Origin: a virus
DNA length: 25,927 nucleotides
Virus record (IMG/VR): IMGVR_UViG_3300021090_000099
Location: 1-25,927 of that record
Strand: one strand, 5' to 3'
Positions 17,648 to 24,952 of the stretch are shown piece by piece. Position numbers and translations under genes: made by a program. Every line of letters starts with the position of its first letter. The first letter of the stretch is position 1. The notes beneath the pieces were generated by a model that saw nothing but the letters and a program-made list of their open reading frames with translations, searched no databases and was not told where the DNA came from.

Positions 17648-18622
17648 ATGTCGCTTCGTACACTGAACACCAGTATTTCAAACCCGGCGAACAAATATGG
17701 CTCGTACCTTGAGCGAGAATTGCTGGCACTCAAATCGAACCCGGCTGGAACGGCCCGGTATGTCAATGCCGATCCTGGTGGAACCGGAGACGATACCGCC
17801 GATGGGCTCTCTCCGTCAACCGCCTATCTGACAATGGCGAAGGCCCTCTCGGTCGTGAATACTCTGGATACCGTCTACTTCTGGGGTGATGTACGAGAAG
17901 AGGTTGTGGGGAACCATTTGGCCTTCGATGTAACCATTGTGGGCCTGGGGAGCCTCCATCACCCCGATTCCCCAGCCACAGGGTACAAAGTTGGGTCCTC
18001 GATGTGGCGTCCTCCGTCGTCTCCGACGACAGCCACCCCCCTTCTGAAACTTCGTGGTCGTGGATGGAACTTTGTGAACATGGCGTTTGACGCCCCGGTG
18101 GATGCAGCGGCGGTGAAGATGGAACGGAATGCTCTGTCTGGCACCTCCGAATATGACCCGAGCCATGCCAGCTTCTTAGGCTGTCGGTTCGTGGATGGCA
18201 AGTATGGGATTGAGGATAATGGTGGTTCCTATAACGTGACCCTCCATGAGTGCGAATTTAAGGCCATGACCACAGCGGCGATTGCTAATACCAGTACGTC
18301 GGTGGCGAATCCCCTCAACTGGAAGATCACGAGCAATCGCTTTCCGTCCAATGTGTCGAGTTTCGGGAATGCCACCCATATTGATTCCCCGCTGAACTGT
18401 GCGATTATCAAGGGGAATATCTTTGGGACGGTTACAGGCACCGGGCTGTACGTGGATCTGACGGGTGGGAACGGGAATGTCGTCACAGAGAACGTGATGG
18501 CTGGGCTCTATGACACCACAGATTACGTGGCGGGTACGGGAGACGTGTGGTATCAGAATTGGACGGTCGTGAAGGCGACGACTTCACCTGATGGCACGTC
18601 GATTCTTCCTCCGGCCGCTTAA
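17648..18622 (+). CDS. right-handed beta-helix (pectate-lyase-like) virion protein, 324 aa
   Basis: AAGGAGG is 9 bases before the ATG. After a helical N-terminus (about 1-35), ARYVNADPGGTGDDTADGLS and PSTAYLTMAKAL form the classic entry to parallel beta-helix proteins. Repeated strand-turn units follow, such as NFVNMAFDAP, SFLGCRFVDGKYGIEDNGG, NVTLHECEF, KITSNRF, AIIKGNIFG and NVVTENVMAG. In phages such folds form tail spikes, fibres or head decorations. Here it is the first gene of the head operon, far from any tail gene in view, so a head or portal-proximal fibre is possible. No catalytic residues identified. Confidence 0.75.
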   Translation: MSLRTLNTSISNPANKYGSYLERELLALKSNPAGTARYVNADPGGTGDDTADGLSPSTAYLTMAKALSVVNTLDTVYFWGDVREEVVGNHLAFDVTIVGLGSLHHPDSPATGYKVGSSMWRPPSSPTTATPLLKLRGRGWNFVNMAFDAPVDAAAVKMERNALSGTSEYDPSHASFLGCRFVDGKYGIEDNGGSYNVTLHECEFKAMTTAAIANTSTSVANPLNWKITSNRFPSNVSSFGNATHIDSPLNCAIIKGNIFGTVTGTGLYVDLTGGNGNVVTENVMAGLYDTTDYVAGTGDVWYQNWTVVKATTSPDGTSILPPAA

Positions 18623-18630
18623 TACAGACA

Positions 18631-18726
18631 ATGTGGGAACGCCTGTGTGCCTGGTGTAGACACCCACTCAAGAAGGCCCATCCACAGGAGGTGGTCTACT
18701 GCCCCTGTGGGTGGGAGTGGCGATGA
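18631..18726 (+). CDS. zinc-ribbon mini-protein, 31 aa
   Basis: The peptide begins MWERLCAWCRHPLKK and has CAWC (6-9) and CPC (24-26), enough for one zinc site, with Trp-rich ends. Its stop overlaps the terminase small-subunit start as ATGA. It is below usual length cut-offs and fills the gap exactly. No strong ribosome site. Confidence 0.5.
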   Translation: MWERLCAWCRHPLKKAHPQEVVYCPCGWEWR

Positions 18727-19520
18727 CGATTGGCCGGTCAGCACGACTGACGGCGCAGAGACACGCCAAGCAAGATCACGTCACCGAGCACGATGTTCCT
18801 CAACTCTTCCGTTGGATCGGGCAAGAAAAACCGGCAACCCAACAGCCGGCTTGGGATGAGTTTAAACAGTCGATTTCTCTGATTCTGAGAGACGGACCAC
18901 GCCGAATGCGGCAAGATACCAAACGATTGGTAAAGATCGAGGCGGTCACGAAGCAATTGGTCGAGGCTCTTGAGCTAGGGGCCTCTGTGGACACAGCAGC
19001 GGCCTACGCGGGTATCAAGCCCACGGAGTTTAGGGAATGGTTGTCCCTTGGCCACACACGGCCCAGATCCATCTACGCGGCTTTTTTGGGCATCATCCAA
19101 GCCGCCATCGCCAAGTGTGACATCCAAGACCTTCAAGTCATCTCGAAGGCGGCGTCTGAGGGCGAATGGAAAGCCTCAATTGAGCGGTTGAAGCTCCGGG
19201 GGTTTGGCAATCAGGCCCTCACCGAGAAGAAGCCGGTCCAAGTCAAGATCGTCAACTACAACTTTGCCGCCCCTCCGAAGAAAGTCATCACTCAGGTCCT
19301 TGATTTAGACACGCTGGAATATACGAAGGAAGAGCCTCATGCCATTGAGTTCAGGGAAGAGTCCGAAGAGCTTTCAGAAGAATGTGACGACACTGATGCA
19401 CGAGGGAAAATATCCTCAGAAGCAAGTCCTCGCCATCGCGTACTCGAAGCAGCGGGAGTCGAGGGAGGGGAAACCCCGTCGGAAACCGGCGAAAAAGAAA
19501 TAACAGTCTCCCATGACTGA
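18723..19520 (+). CDS. terminase small subunit candidate, 265 aa
   Basis: Residues about 75-105 (LELGASVDTAAAYAGIKPTEFREWLSLG) form a helix-turn-helix as in phage small terminases. A helical stretch (FLGIIQAAIAKCDIQDLQVISKA) and an acidic C-terminal tail follow. It would recognise the packaging site and hand DNA to the large subunit at 21346-22755. ATG 18723 has GGGAG upstream and an ATGA overlap; 18711 is an alternative. The unusually long acidic tail may bind the large subunit (inference). Confidence 0.7.
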   Translation: MTIGRSARLTAQRHAKQDHVTEHDVPQLFRWIGQEKPATQQPAWDEFKQSISLILRDGPRRMRQDTKRLVKIEAVTKQLVEALELGASVDTAAAYAGIKPTEFREWLSLGHTRPRSIYAAFLGIIQAAIAKCDIQDLQVISKAASEGEWKASIERLKLRGFGNQALTEKKPVQVKIVNYNFAAPPKKVITQVLDLDTLEYTKEEPHAIEFREESEELSEECDDTDARGKISSEASPRHRVLEAAGVEGGETPSETGEKEITVSHD

Positions 19521-19731
19521 TCTGACCAAAATGGCTTGTGACCGTTGTAAAAAGTCTTTTTATGGTTACATGTCTGGTGATTTTACCGCAGGATTCTATC
19601 TTCGCGGTCCTTCTGGAGAAGGTTGGGAAAAGTGGATGTTCCCCGAAGAGAAAATTGTGTGCGATGTGTGTATGCAGTCTGACCCCCGGTATCTGGCTGT
19701 CTATGGCCCCGTACCTAAGCGAGAGGAATAA
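19513..19731 (+). CDS. zinc-ribbon protein, 72 aa
   Basis: The start overlaps the terminase small-subunit gene by 8 bases. CDRC at 9-12 and CDVC at 50-53 bracket an aromatic beta-sheet segment (YLRGPSGEGWEKWMFP), the standard layout of a zinc ribbon. The role is unknown; being inside the packaging cluster suggests a virion or packaging function. Confidence 0.65.
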   Translation: MTDLTKMACDRCKKSFYGYMSGDFTAGFYLRGPSGEGWEKWMFPEEKIVCDVCMQSDPRYLAVYGPVPKREE

Positions 19732-19734
19732 GTG

Positions 19735-19947
19735 ATGGCATCAACAATGGAAAACTTGGCACGGAAAAGCCCCGCACTCTATGACGCGGATGCCGAGGCG
19801 AATGAGACGCCGTGGGCGAAAGCTCTTGGGCGCTATCGGGCCAAAGGGATGAGTGAGAAAGAAATCAGTAAATACCGAACCGCCTATCAGCAAGGGCAAA
19901 GTGTGACGAAGGTTCAATCTCTGGCATCGAACAGCAAGAAAAAATAA
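19735..19947 (+). CDS. small basic protein, 70 aa, paralogue of the 20695 gene
   Basis: ATG 19735 follows GAGAGGA. The segment TPWAKALGRYRAKGMSEKEIS parallels TWHKAFRRFVKKGYSEAELQ in the 61-aa protein at 20695, so the two derive from one ancestor. The C-terminus is Lys-rich (SLASNSKKK). Helical, no membrane segments. Position between the terminase subunits suggests a minor virion protein. Confidence 0.65.
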   Translation: MASTMENLARKSPALYDADAEANETPWAKALGRYRAKGMSEKEISKYRTAYQQGQSVTKVQSLASNSKKK

Positions 19948-19957
19948 GGAGTCCTGA

Positions 19958-20137
19958 ATGGCTCGAATACCCTACCGTGGAACTCGTGCCCTACCTGACG
20001 TGTCCGGTACCTCAGAAGATGTCCGACGGGAAGCCGTGCGAACATATGCAACACGAGCGAATGTGGCGGCAAAAGTTGATCCCCGCTTTCAAGGGATCGC
20101 GGTCCTCCAGCAGAATTCACGGAAGAAAAAGAGATAA
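19958..20137 (+). CDS. small basic protein, 59 aa
   Basis: AAGGAG is 6 bases before the ATG. The protein begins MARIPYRGTRALPDVSG, is basic throughout, and ends NSRKKKR. It fits exactly between its neighbours (10-base gap before, 3 after). Probably a DNA-associated or minor virion protein; no family recognised. Confidence 0.6.
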   Translation: MARIPYRGTRALPDVSGTSEDVRREAVRTYATRANVAAKVDPRFQGIAVLQQNSRKKKR

Positions 20138-20140
20138 GCG

Positions 20141-20677
20141 ATGAATAAAGAACAGGCGAGATACTACCTCACAATGGGCTTAGGACGTTTTACGGCCGCC
20201 ACAACGACTGGGGCCATTTTTGCCATGCGGAATGGCACCACCAAAGTCCTCCAGATTCATCGGGTGGTGGTTCAAGTGGGATTTAGCGGAACAGGGAATG
20301 CGCAGACCACACAGATTATCCAGTTGAAACGCTTTTCTGGTGCAACCCATTCTGGTGGGTCTTCTTTGCTGACGAGTGTGGTGAAAAACTCGACGCTCTT
20401 ACCAGCGTCATCGCTGCTTGATGCACGAGAGGCCACAATCTCAGGAACGTCTCCACTGACTGATACGAGTGTCGTCTATGAAGCTCCCTTCCGCAATACC
20501 ATGCTGCCTCGATCATTATCCGGCCTGGCGTCACTCATGTGGTCCTCAGACCTCCATCCCGAATTGTCGCTACAACCGAGTGAGGGTATTGCAGTGTTTA
20601 TCACACAAACAGCGGTTGCTGGTGATTCAATTGTGGGTCTCGTGTGCTGGGGTGAGGATATCTCTCCTTCGCATTAA
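20141..20677 (+). CDS. putative virion protein, jelly-roll-like, 178 aa
   Basis: The sequence is strand-rich with small residues: GAIFAMRNGTTKVLQIHRVVVQVG, then NAQTTQIIQLKRFSGA, SSLLDAREATISG, and finally EGIAVFITQTAVAGDSIVGLV. The regular strand pattern and the final G-D-S-I-x-G-x-V-x-W-x-E look like a beta-sandwich decoration or head protein I remember from phage structural operons. Enzymatic residues are not evident. Confidence 0.55.
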   Translation: MNKEQARYYLTMGLGRFTAATTTGAIFAMRNGTTKVLQIHRVVVQVGFSGTGNAQTTQIIQLKRFSGATHSGGSSLLTSVVKNSTLLPASSLLDAREATISGTSPLTDTSVVYEAPFRNTMLPRSLSGLASLMWSSDLHPELSLQPSEGIAVFITQTAVAGDSIVGLVCWGEDISPSH

Positions 20678-20694
20678 TCAGAAAGTCAACAGGA

Positions 20695-20880
20695 ATGCCA
20701 CACGAACAATCGACATGGAAAGAAGTGGTTGCAGATACGAAAACTGATCCCACCTGGCATAAAGCCTTCCGTCGGTTTGTCAAAAAAGGATACAGTGAAG
20801 CCGAACTTCAACAACAGCATCAAGCCTGGAAAATGAGGAATGGTGCCGTGAAAAGTGTCATGTCAAAGAGTGAAAAATGA
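20695..20880 (+). CDS. small basic protein, 61 aa, with C-terminal VMSKSEK
   Basis: This is a paralogue of the 70-aa protein at 19735. The core TWHKAFRRFVKKGYSEAELQ is followed by a helix and the C-terminus VKSVMSKSEK. The last seven residues are identical to those of the next protein. The stop overlaps the next ATG as ATGA. Likely a minor virion component; function unknown. Confidence 0.65.
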   Translation: MPHEQSTWKEVVADTKTDPTWHKAFRRFVKKGYSEAELQQQHQAWKMRNGAVKSVMSKSEK

Positions 20881-21101
20881 AAGGGCCAGAGGTTCCGATG
20901 TCCATGAGTGATTACGATAAACAAGAAAAGATGAAAGCTCGTGCTCGGAAGAAACATCCGAAGATTGGCCATCACGAGAAAATGGCTGAGGCATCTCACG
21001 CGAAAGCGGACATGAATCGAGCGATGGGTGATATGCACAGTGCTAAAGCCCGTGCGATGCTCTCCAAAGTGACTCAGGTGATGTCGAAATCGGAGAAATA
21101 A
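20877..21101 (+). CDS. Ala/Lys/Met-rich helical protein, 74 aa, with C-terminal VMSKSEK
   Basis: The ATG at 20877 overlaps the previous stop as ATGA; ATG 20898 has a better ribosome site (AGAGG, 5 bases) and is a serious alternative. The protein is one long, highly basic, His- and Met-rich helix (MAEASHAKADMNRAMGDMH...) ending TQVMSKSEK. Composition suits DNA condensation or an ejected internal protein (inference). Confidence 0.6.
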   Translation: MKGPEVPMSMSDYDKQEKMKARARKKHPKIGHHEKMAEASHAKADMNRAMGDMHSAKARAMLSKVTQVMSKSEK

Positions 21102-21346
21102 TGCTACAGCGCATTATCATTGGTACCATTCTTGGCCTTCTTCTCATAGGGTGTGGGGCCAGCCATAAATTGATGCTTGATGAAGTGGGGATGCTTCATG
21201 CCCAAAATGAGAACCTAAAAAAGCAAGCGGATACTTATGCCCAACTCATTGCCGAGAATCAACTGGCTCTTGGGAAATTAATTGAAGAGCATCACATCCT
21301 TGCAGACCAGATGCTCACTGAGACGTGTAAACCTCGTGTGTTTTAA
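21101..21346 (+). CDS. predicted lipoprotein with coiled coil, 81 aa
   Basis: The signal peptide MLQRIIIGTILGLLLIGC ends in a lipobox L-I-G-C with lipidated C18. Residue +2 is Gly, compatible with the outer membrane. Residues 25-70 form a coiled coil (LDEVGMLHAQNENLKKQADTY...). This resembles o-spanin or Rz1-like lipoproteins in layout, but there is no adjacent i-spanin. Superinfection exclusion is another option. TAATG overlaps link it to both neighbours, so it is made with the packaging proteins. Confidence 0.7.
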   Translation: MLQRIIIGTILGLLLIGCGASHKLMLDEVGMLHAQNENLKKQADTYAQLIAENQLALGKLIEEHHILADQMLTETCKPRVF

Positions 21347-22755
21347 TGGCGGCACCACGACGATCTACTTCCAGAGTTCAAAAGTTCGTAGAAGGGGACC
21401 TGACTCGAACCGCTGAGGTTCAAATCCCGTTTCGATTCGTTCCACGACCCTATCAGATGATCCCCTTTAATGATCTTCAACGAGGGATCAAGCGCATTGG
21501 GCTCTGTTGGCATCGTCGTTCAGGAAAAGATAAAACATGCTGGAACTTAACGATCTCAGAAGCCTGCCGTCAAGTGGGGACGTACTTTTATGTCTTCCCC
21601 CTTCTCAATCAGGCACGCAAAGCGATTTGGCAGGCGAGAGGGAAGGATGGGATCAAGTTTCTCGACCACATTCCCCCAGCCCTCATCAACGGGGAGCCCA
21701 AAGACACCGAAATGTTGGTGCCACTTTGGAATGGGTCGAATATTCAGTTATTGGGGTCTGATAATGCCGACGCCTACCGGGGAACCAATCCTATGGGGGT
21801 GGTATTCTCAGAATTTGCATTCACAGACCCCAAAGTCTGGAATATGTTCCGCCCTATTCTTGCAGAAAACGGTGGGTGGGCTGTCTTCAATTCAACTCCT
21901 TATGGAAAGAACCACTATTACGACCTCAAACAGAAAACAGAGGGCAATCCCCGATGGCATTGGACGACCTTGACCGTTGATGATACGTACAACGAAGAGG
22001 GTAATCCTGTCGTCACGCAGGAGATGATCGAGGAAGATCGCCTGTCGGGTATGGAGGAAGAATTCCTTCAACAAGAGTATTATTGTTCCTTTACTGGGAG
22101 CATGATTGGCAGCTATTATGGCCGGTTGGTGGAAGAAGCGGAACGTGAAGGTCGAATTGGACTCTCAACCCAATACGATCCCACTCTTCCGGTGTACACT
22201 TCGTGGGATATTGGGACACGAGATACGACTGCTATTTGGTTTTATCAAAAGAAAAATCGTTGTATCTATTTCATCGACTATTTTGAGGATTCTGGTGAAG
22301 GTGTCGAACATTACATCAAGCACCTCTACCAACAGAAATACACGTATGCAAAGAACTACACCCCCCACGATATCAAGAAGCGTGACTTCTCAACAGGAAA
22401 AAGCGCGATTGCGGTGGCGGAAACCCTGACCAGTAAAGCCGGGTTCTTTACCGTCGTTCCTGTGATGCCGATTGATGTGGGGATTCAGGCGGTTCGTTCG
22501 ATCTTTCCTCGGTGCTTCTTTAACTCAATTAAAGTTAAACGGGGTATTGACGCCCTGAAAGATTATCATAAAAAGTATGATGCAGAACGGAAACTGTTCT
22601 CCACTTCCCCGGACCATTCGTGGTCATCTCATGCCTCGGATGCGTTTCGGATCTTTGCAACAAGTTTTGAAGAACCTCTTGTGTCTTCTGGTGAAGTTCA
22701 CCGACGGCGACCTTCTCGTGGTGGATCGCCTGGATCTGATTGGATGAGACGTTGA
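21346..22755 (+). CDS. terminase large subunit, 469 aa
   Basis: The ATPase has Walker A WHRRSGKDKT (55-64), Walker B VVFSEFAF (152-159) and coupling motif FNSTPYG (181-187). The RNase H-like nuclease shows TSWDIGTRDTTAIW (D288, D293), YFIDYFEDSGEG and the final DHSWSSHASDAFR. It drives ATP-dependent DNA packaging and cuts the concatemer. Length is normal for P22/HK97-type terminases. The C-terminal tail is Arg-rich (HRRRPSRGG...). It is TAATG-coupled to the lipoprotein and overlaps the portal start. Confidence 0.93.
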   Translation: MAAPRRSTSRVQKFVEGDLTRTAEVQIPFRFVPRPYQMIPFNDLQRGIKRIGLCWHRRSGKDKTCWNLTISEACRQVGTYFYVFPLLNQARKAIWQARGKDGIKFLDHIPPALINGEPKDTEMLVPLWNGSNIQLLGSDNADAYRGTNPMGVVFSEFAFTDPKVWNMFRPILAENGGWAVFNSTPYGKNHYYDLKQKTEGNPRWHWTTLTVDDTYNEEGNPVVTQEMIEEDRLSGMEEEFLQQEYYCSFTGSMIGSYYGRLVEEAEREGRIGLSTQYDPTLPVYTSWDIGTRDTTAIWFYQKKNRCIYFIDYFEDSGEGVEHYIKHLYQQKYTYAKNYTPHDIKKRDFSTGKSAIAVAETLTSKAGFFTVVPVMPIDVGIQAVRSIFPRCFFNSIKVKRGIDALKDYHKKYDAERKLFSTSPDHSWSSHASDAFRIFATSFEEPLVSSGEVHRRRPSRGGSPGSDWMRR

Positions 22756-24728
22756 AAATAGCCGAAGATGTTGATGCCTCGATGTCCGGTCGGAGCAATC
22801 CTTTCCTCACGAAAGCCCTCAAGCGCCTGAAACGGGCGGCTGAAACTGACCACCACAATCGGGATGCTTACCAGCAAGATATGAAGTTCTTTCTTGGGAT
22901 GGACCAGTGGGACGCTGCCATAAAAACAGAACGGGACACGGATGGCCGGCCCTCATTAACATTGAATCAACTCCCTCGATTCGTGGACCAGGTGGTTGGA
23001 GATATCAGGCTCAATTGTCCACGCATTAAGACGCGGCCAGAATCGAAAGACGCCACAGTTGAGATGGCAAAGATTTATGATGGGATTATTAAGAATATCG
23101 AATATCGTTCCGAAGCAGAAACGATTTATGATACCGCCGCAGAGTCGATGGTTGCTGGGGGATTAGGCGCATGGCGAGTCACTACCAAATATTCTGATAC
23201 CGATACATTCGAGCAAGAGATTGCGATTGAATGGATTCCTAACCCCCTGAGCGTGTATTTTGATCCCCGCCCTTTTGATCTGGATAAAACATTCGCAGAT
23301 TGGTGTTTTGTCACTGAATGGCTCAGCCGGGAAGAATTCACCGAGCGTTATCCTGATATGGACCCATCTTCCCTCCCGGATGTTGGATCAGGGGACACTG
23401 AGGGCTGGTTTGAGAGGGATAAAGTCAAAATTGCTGAATACTGGATTCGGGAAGCGATTGCCAAAAAGATTGTTCAGTTATCAGACGGATCTGTACTGGA
23501 TGAGGATAAAGCGAAAGATCGCCTGGAGCAAGAAAAAGCCAAGCAGTCGGTGATCGCCTTAACGACTCCAGGTGCTCCGCTTCCTCCAGATATAGAAGTC
23601 GTTTCAGAACGCATGGTCAATTCCTATCGGATCAAGCGATATATTATCTGTGGATCAGGGATTTTAGAGGGTCCAGAAGAGTTTCCAGGAACAATCATCC
23701 CTATTGTACCTCTGTATGGGAAAATGATTATTGTTGAGGGGAAGCGATATATTCGCGGCATGGTGCGAAATGCTGCGGATGCTCAGCGGATGTACAACTA
23801 CTGGCGTTCAGCGGAAATTGAATTTGTGGCTCTTCAACCAAAGTCTCCGTGGCAAGGGACACCGAAGCAAATTGAAGGATTTGAGGCTGACTATAAAGAG
23901 GCCCATCGCCGCAATATCGCCGTTCTGAGATATAACCCAGATCCAGCCGCACCAGAAAAACCATCTCGGATGGCACCCCCGCAGGCGTCTCCTGGTATGT
24001 TCCAGGGCTCAACACAGTCATTAGAAGATCTCAAAGCTTCGATGGGAATGAGCGAAGCTTCATTGGGAATGTCTGGCAATGAGCGGACAGGAAAAGCGAT
24101 CCGTGCTCGTCAGACCGAAGGAGACGTGGGAAACTTCTCCTATGTGGATAACCTCTCCAGGGCGCTCAGATTGACTGGCAAGATTATTATTGGCCTGATT
24201 CCTAAAGTTCATGATACCAGCCAAATGCTTCGTCTTCGTGAGCATGATGATACGGAACAATTGGTGCCTGTCAATACACCCGACCGAGGGGAAAAAGGCG
24301 AACCTGTTATTCTCAATGATTTGACCATCGGGAAATATGGCATCATGGTTGATACAGGTCCCTCATTTACGACAATGAGGCAAGAAGCGGCTGAGGGGAT
24401 GATGAGCTTCGGCCAGATGTACCCAGAAGCCCGCCCCTATATTCAGGATCTTGTGGCGAAGTCTCAAGATTGGGAATATGCCAAGGAGATTTCTGACCGT
24501 TTGAAGAGGCTCTTGCCTCCCCAGGTTCGTGAAGATGTTGATCCGAAGACGATTCCTCCTGATCCGAAACAAGTGATTGCAGAATCGAAGGCTGAGATTT
24601 CAAAGATCAAGATTGACATTGAAAAGTTGAAAGTGATGAAAGCCTCATTGAACGTCCAGAAAGAGGGGACGAGTGTGCGGAAAGAAGTGATCGACATTCT
24701 TGAACAACTCTTTAGTGAGAGGGGGTGA
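22752..24728 (+). CDS. portal protein, P22-type, 658 aa
   Basis: The signature LEDLKASMGMSEASLGMSG, then NERTGKAIRARQTEGD, GNFSYVDNLSRALRLTGKII and LIPKVHDTSQMLRL matches P22-like portals. The N-terminal region NRDAYQQDMKFFLGMDQWDA and QLPRFVDQVVGDIR also fits. The dodecameric portal forms the DNA channel at one vertex. Length is near P22 gp1. The C-terminal helix (VIAESKAEISKIKIDIEKLK) is charged. The start is uncertain: TTG 22752 overlaps the terminase stop as TTGA, TTG 22740 and ATG 22782 are alternatives, and none has a strong ribosome site. Confidence 0.92.
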   Translation: MKIAEDVDASMSGRSNPFLTKALKRLKRAAETDHHNRDAYQQDMKFFLGMDQWDAAIKTERDTDGRPSLTLNQLPRFVDQVVGDIRLNCPRIKTRPESKDATVEMAKIYDGIIKNIEYRSEAETIYDTAAESMVAGGLGAWRVTTKYSDTDTFEQEIAIEWIPNPLSVYFDPRPFDLDKTFADWCFVTEWLSREEFTERYPDMDPSSLPDVGSGDTEGWFERDKVKIAEYWIREAIAKKIVQLSDGSVLDEDKAKDRLEQEKAKQSVIALTTPGAPLPPDIEVVSERMVNSYRIKRYIICGSGILEGPEEFPGTIIPIVPLYGKMIIVEGKRYIRGMVRNAADAQRMYNYWRSAEIEFVALQPKSPWQGTPKQIEGFEADYKEAHRRNIAVLRYNPDPAAPEKPSRMAPPQASPGMFQGSTQSLEDLKASMGMSEASLGMSGNERTGKAIRARQTEGDVGNFSYVDNLSRALRLTGKIIIGLIPKVHDTSQMLRLREHDDTEQLVPVNTPDRGEKGEPVILNDLTIGKYGIMVDTGPSFTTMRQEAAEGMMSFGQMYPEARPYIQDLVAKSQDWEYAKEISDRLKRLLPPQVREDVDPKTIPPDPKQVIAESKAEISKIKIDIEKLKVMKASLNVQKEGTSVRKEVIDILEQLFSERG

Positions 24729-24735
24729 AGAAACG

Positions 24736-24900
24736 ATGAAGATTAAGACTGACGAGTCTCAACCCGGTAACGAACGGGAAGTCTCGAAGGCTCAGGTCAG
24801 ACCGAAAGGTGCTGGTGCGGATCGACAGCCGGAACCGTCGATAAAGGTTGAGAATACCGAAGGCAGTTTCAGCAAACGCAAAGGTTCGCCACGGAGCTAA
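24736..24900 (+). CDS. small hydrophilic protein, 54 aa
   Basis: ATG 24736 follows GAGGGGG. The protein begins MKIKTDESQPGNEREVSK, is charged, Pro/Gly-rich and probably disordered, and ends SKRKGSPRS. Located between portal and scaffold. No family recognised. A longer frame from 24700 overlaps the portal gene without a ribosome site. Confidence 0.55.
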   Translation: MKIKTDESQPGNEREVSKAQVRPKGAGADRQPEPSIKVENTEGSFSKRKGSPRS

Positions 24901-24919
24901 GACCAAACTATTCACAGCA

Positions 24920-24934
24920 CTCGACTGTATCGAG
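24920..24934 (+). other. small hairpin before the scaffold gene
   Basis: CTCGA, CTGTA, TCGAG forms a 5-bp stem in the 52-base gap before the scaffold-like gene. No T-tract follows, so it is not a terminator; it might modulate processing. Confidence 0.3.
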
Positions 24935-24952
24935 GCATAAAGGGGAATACTC

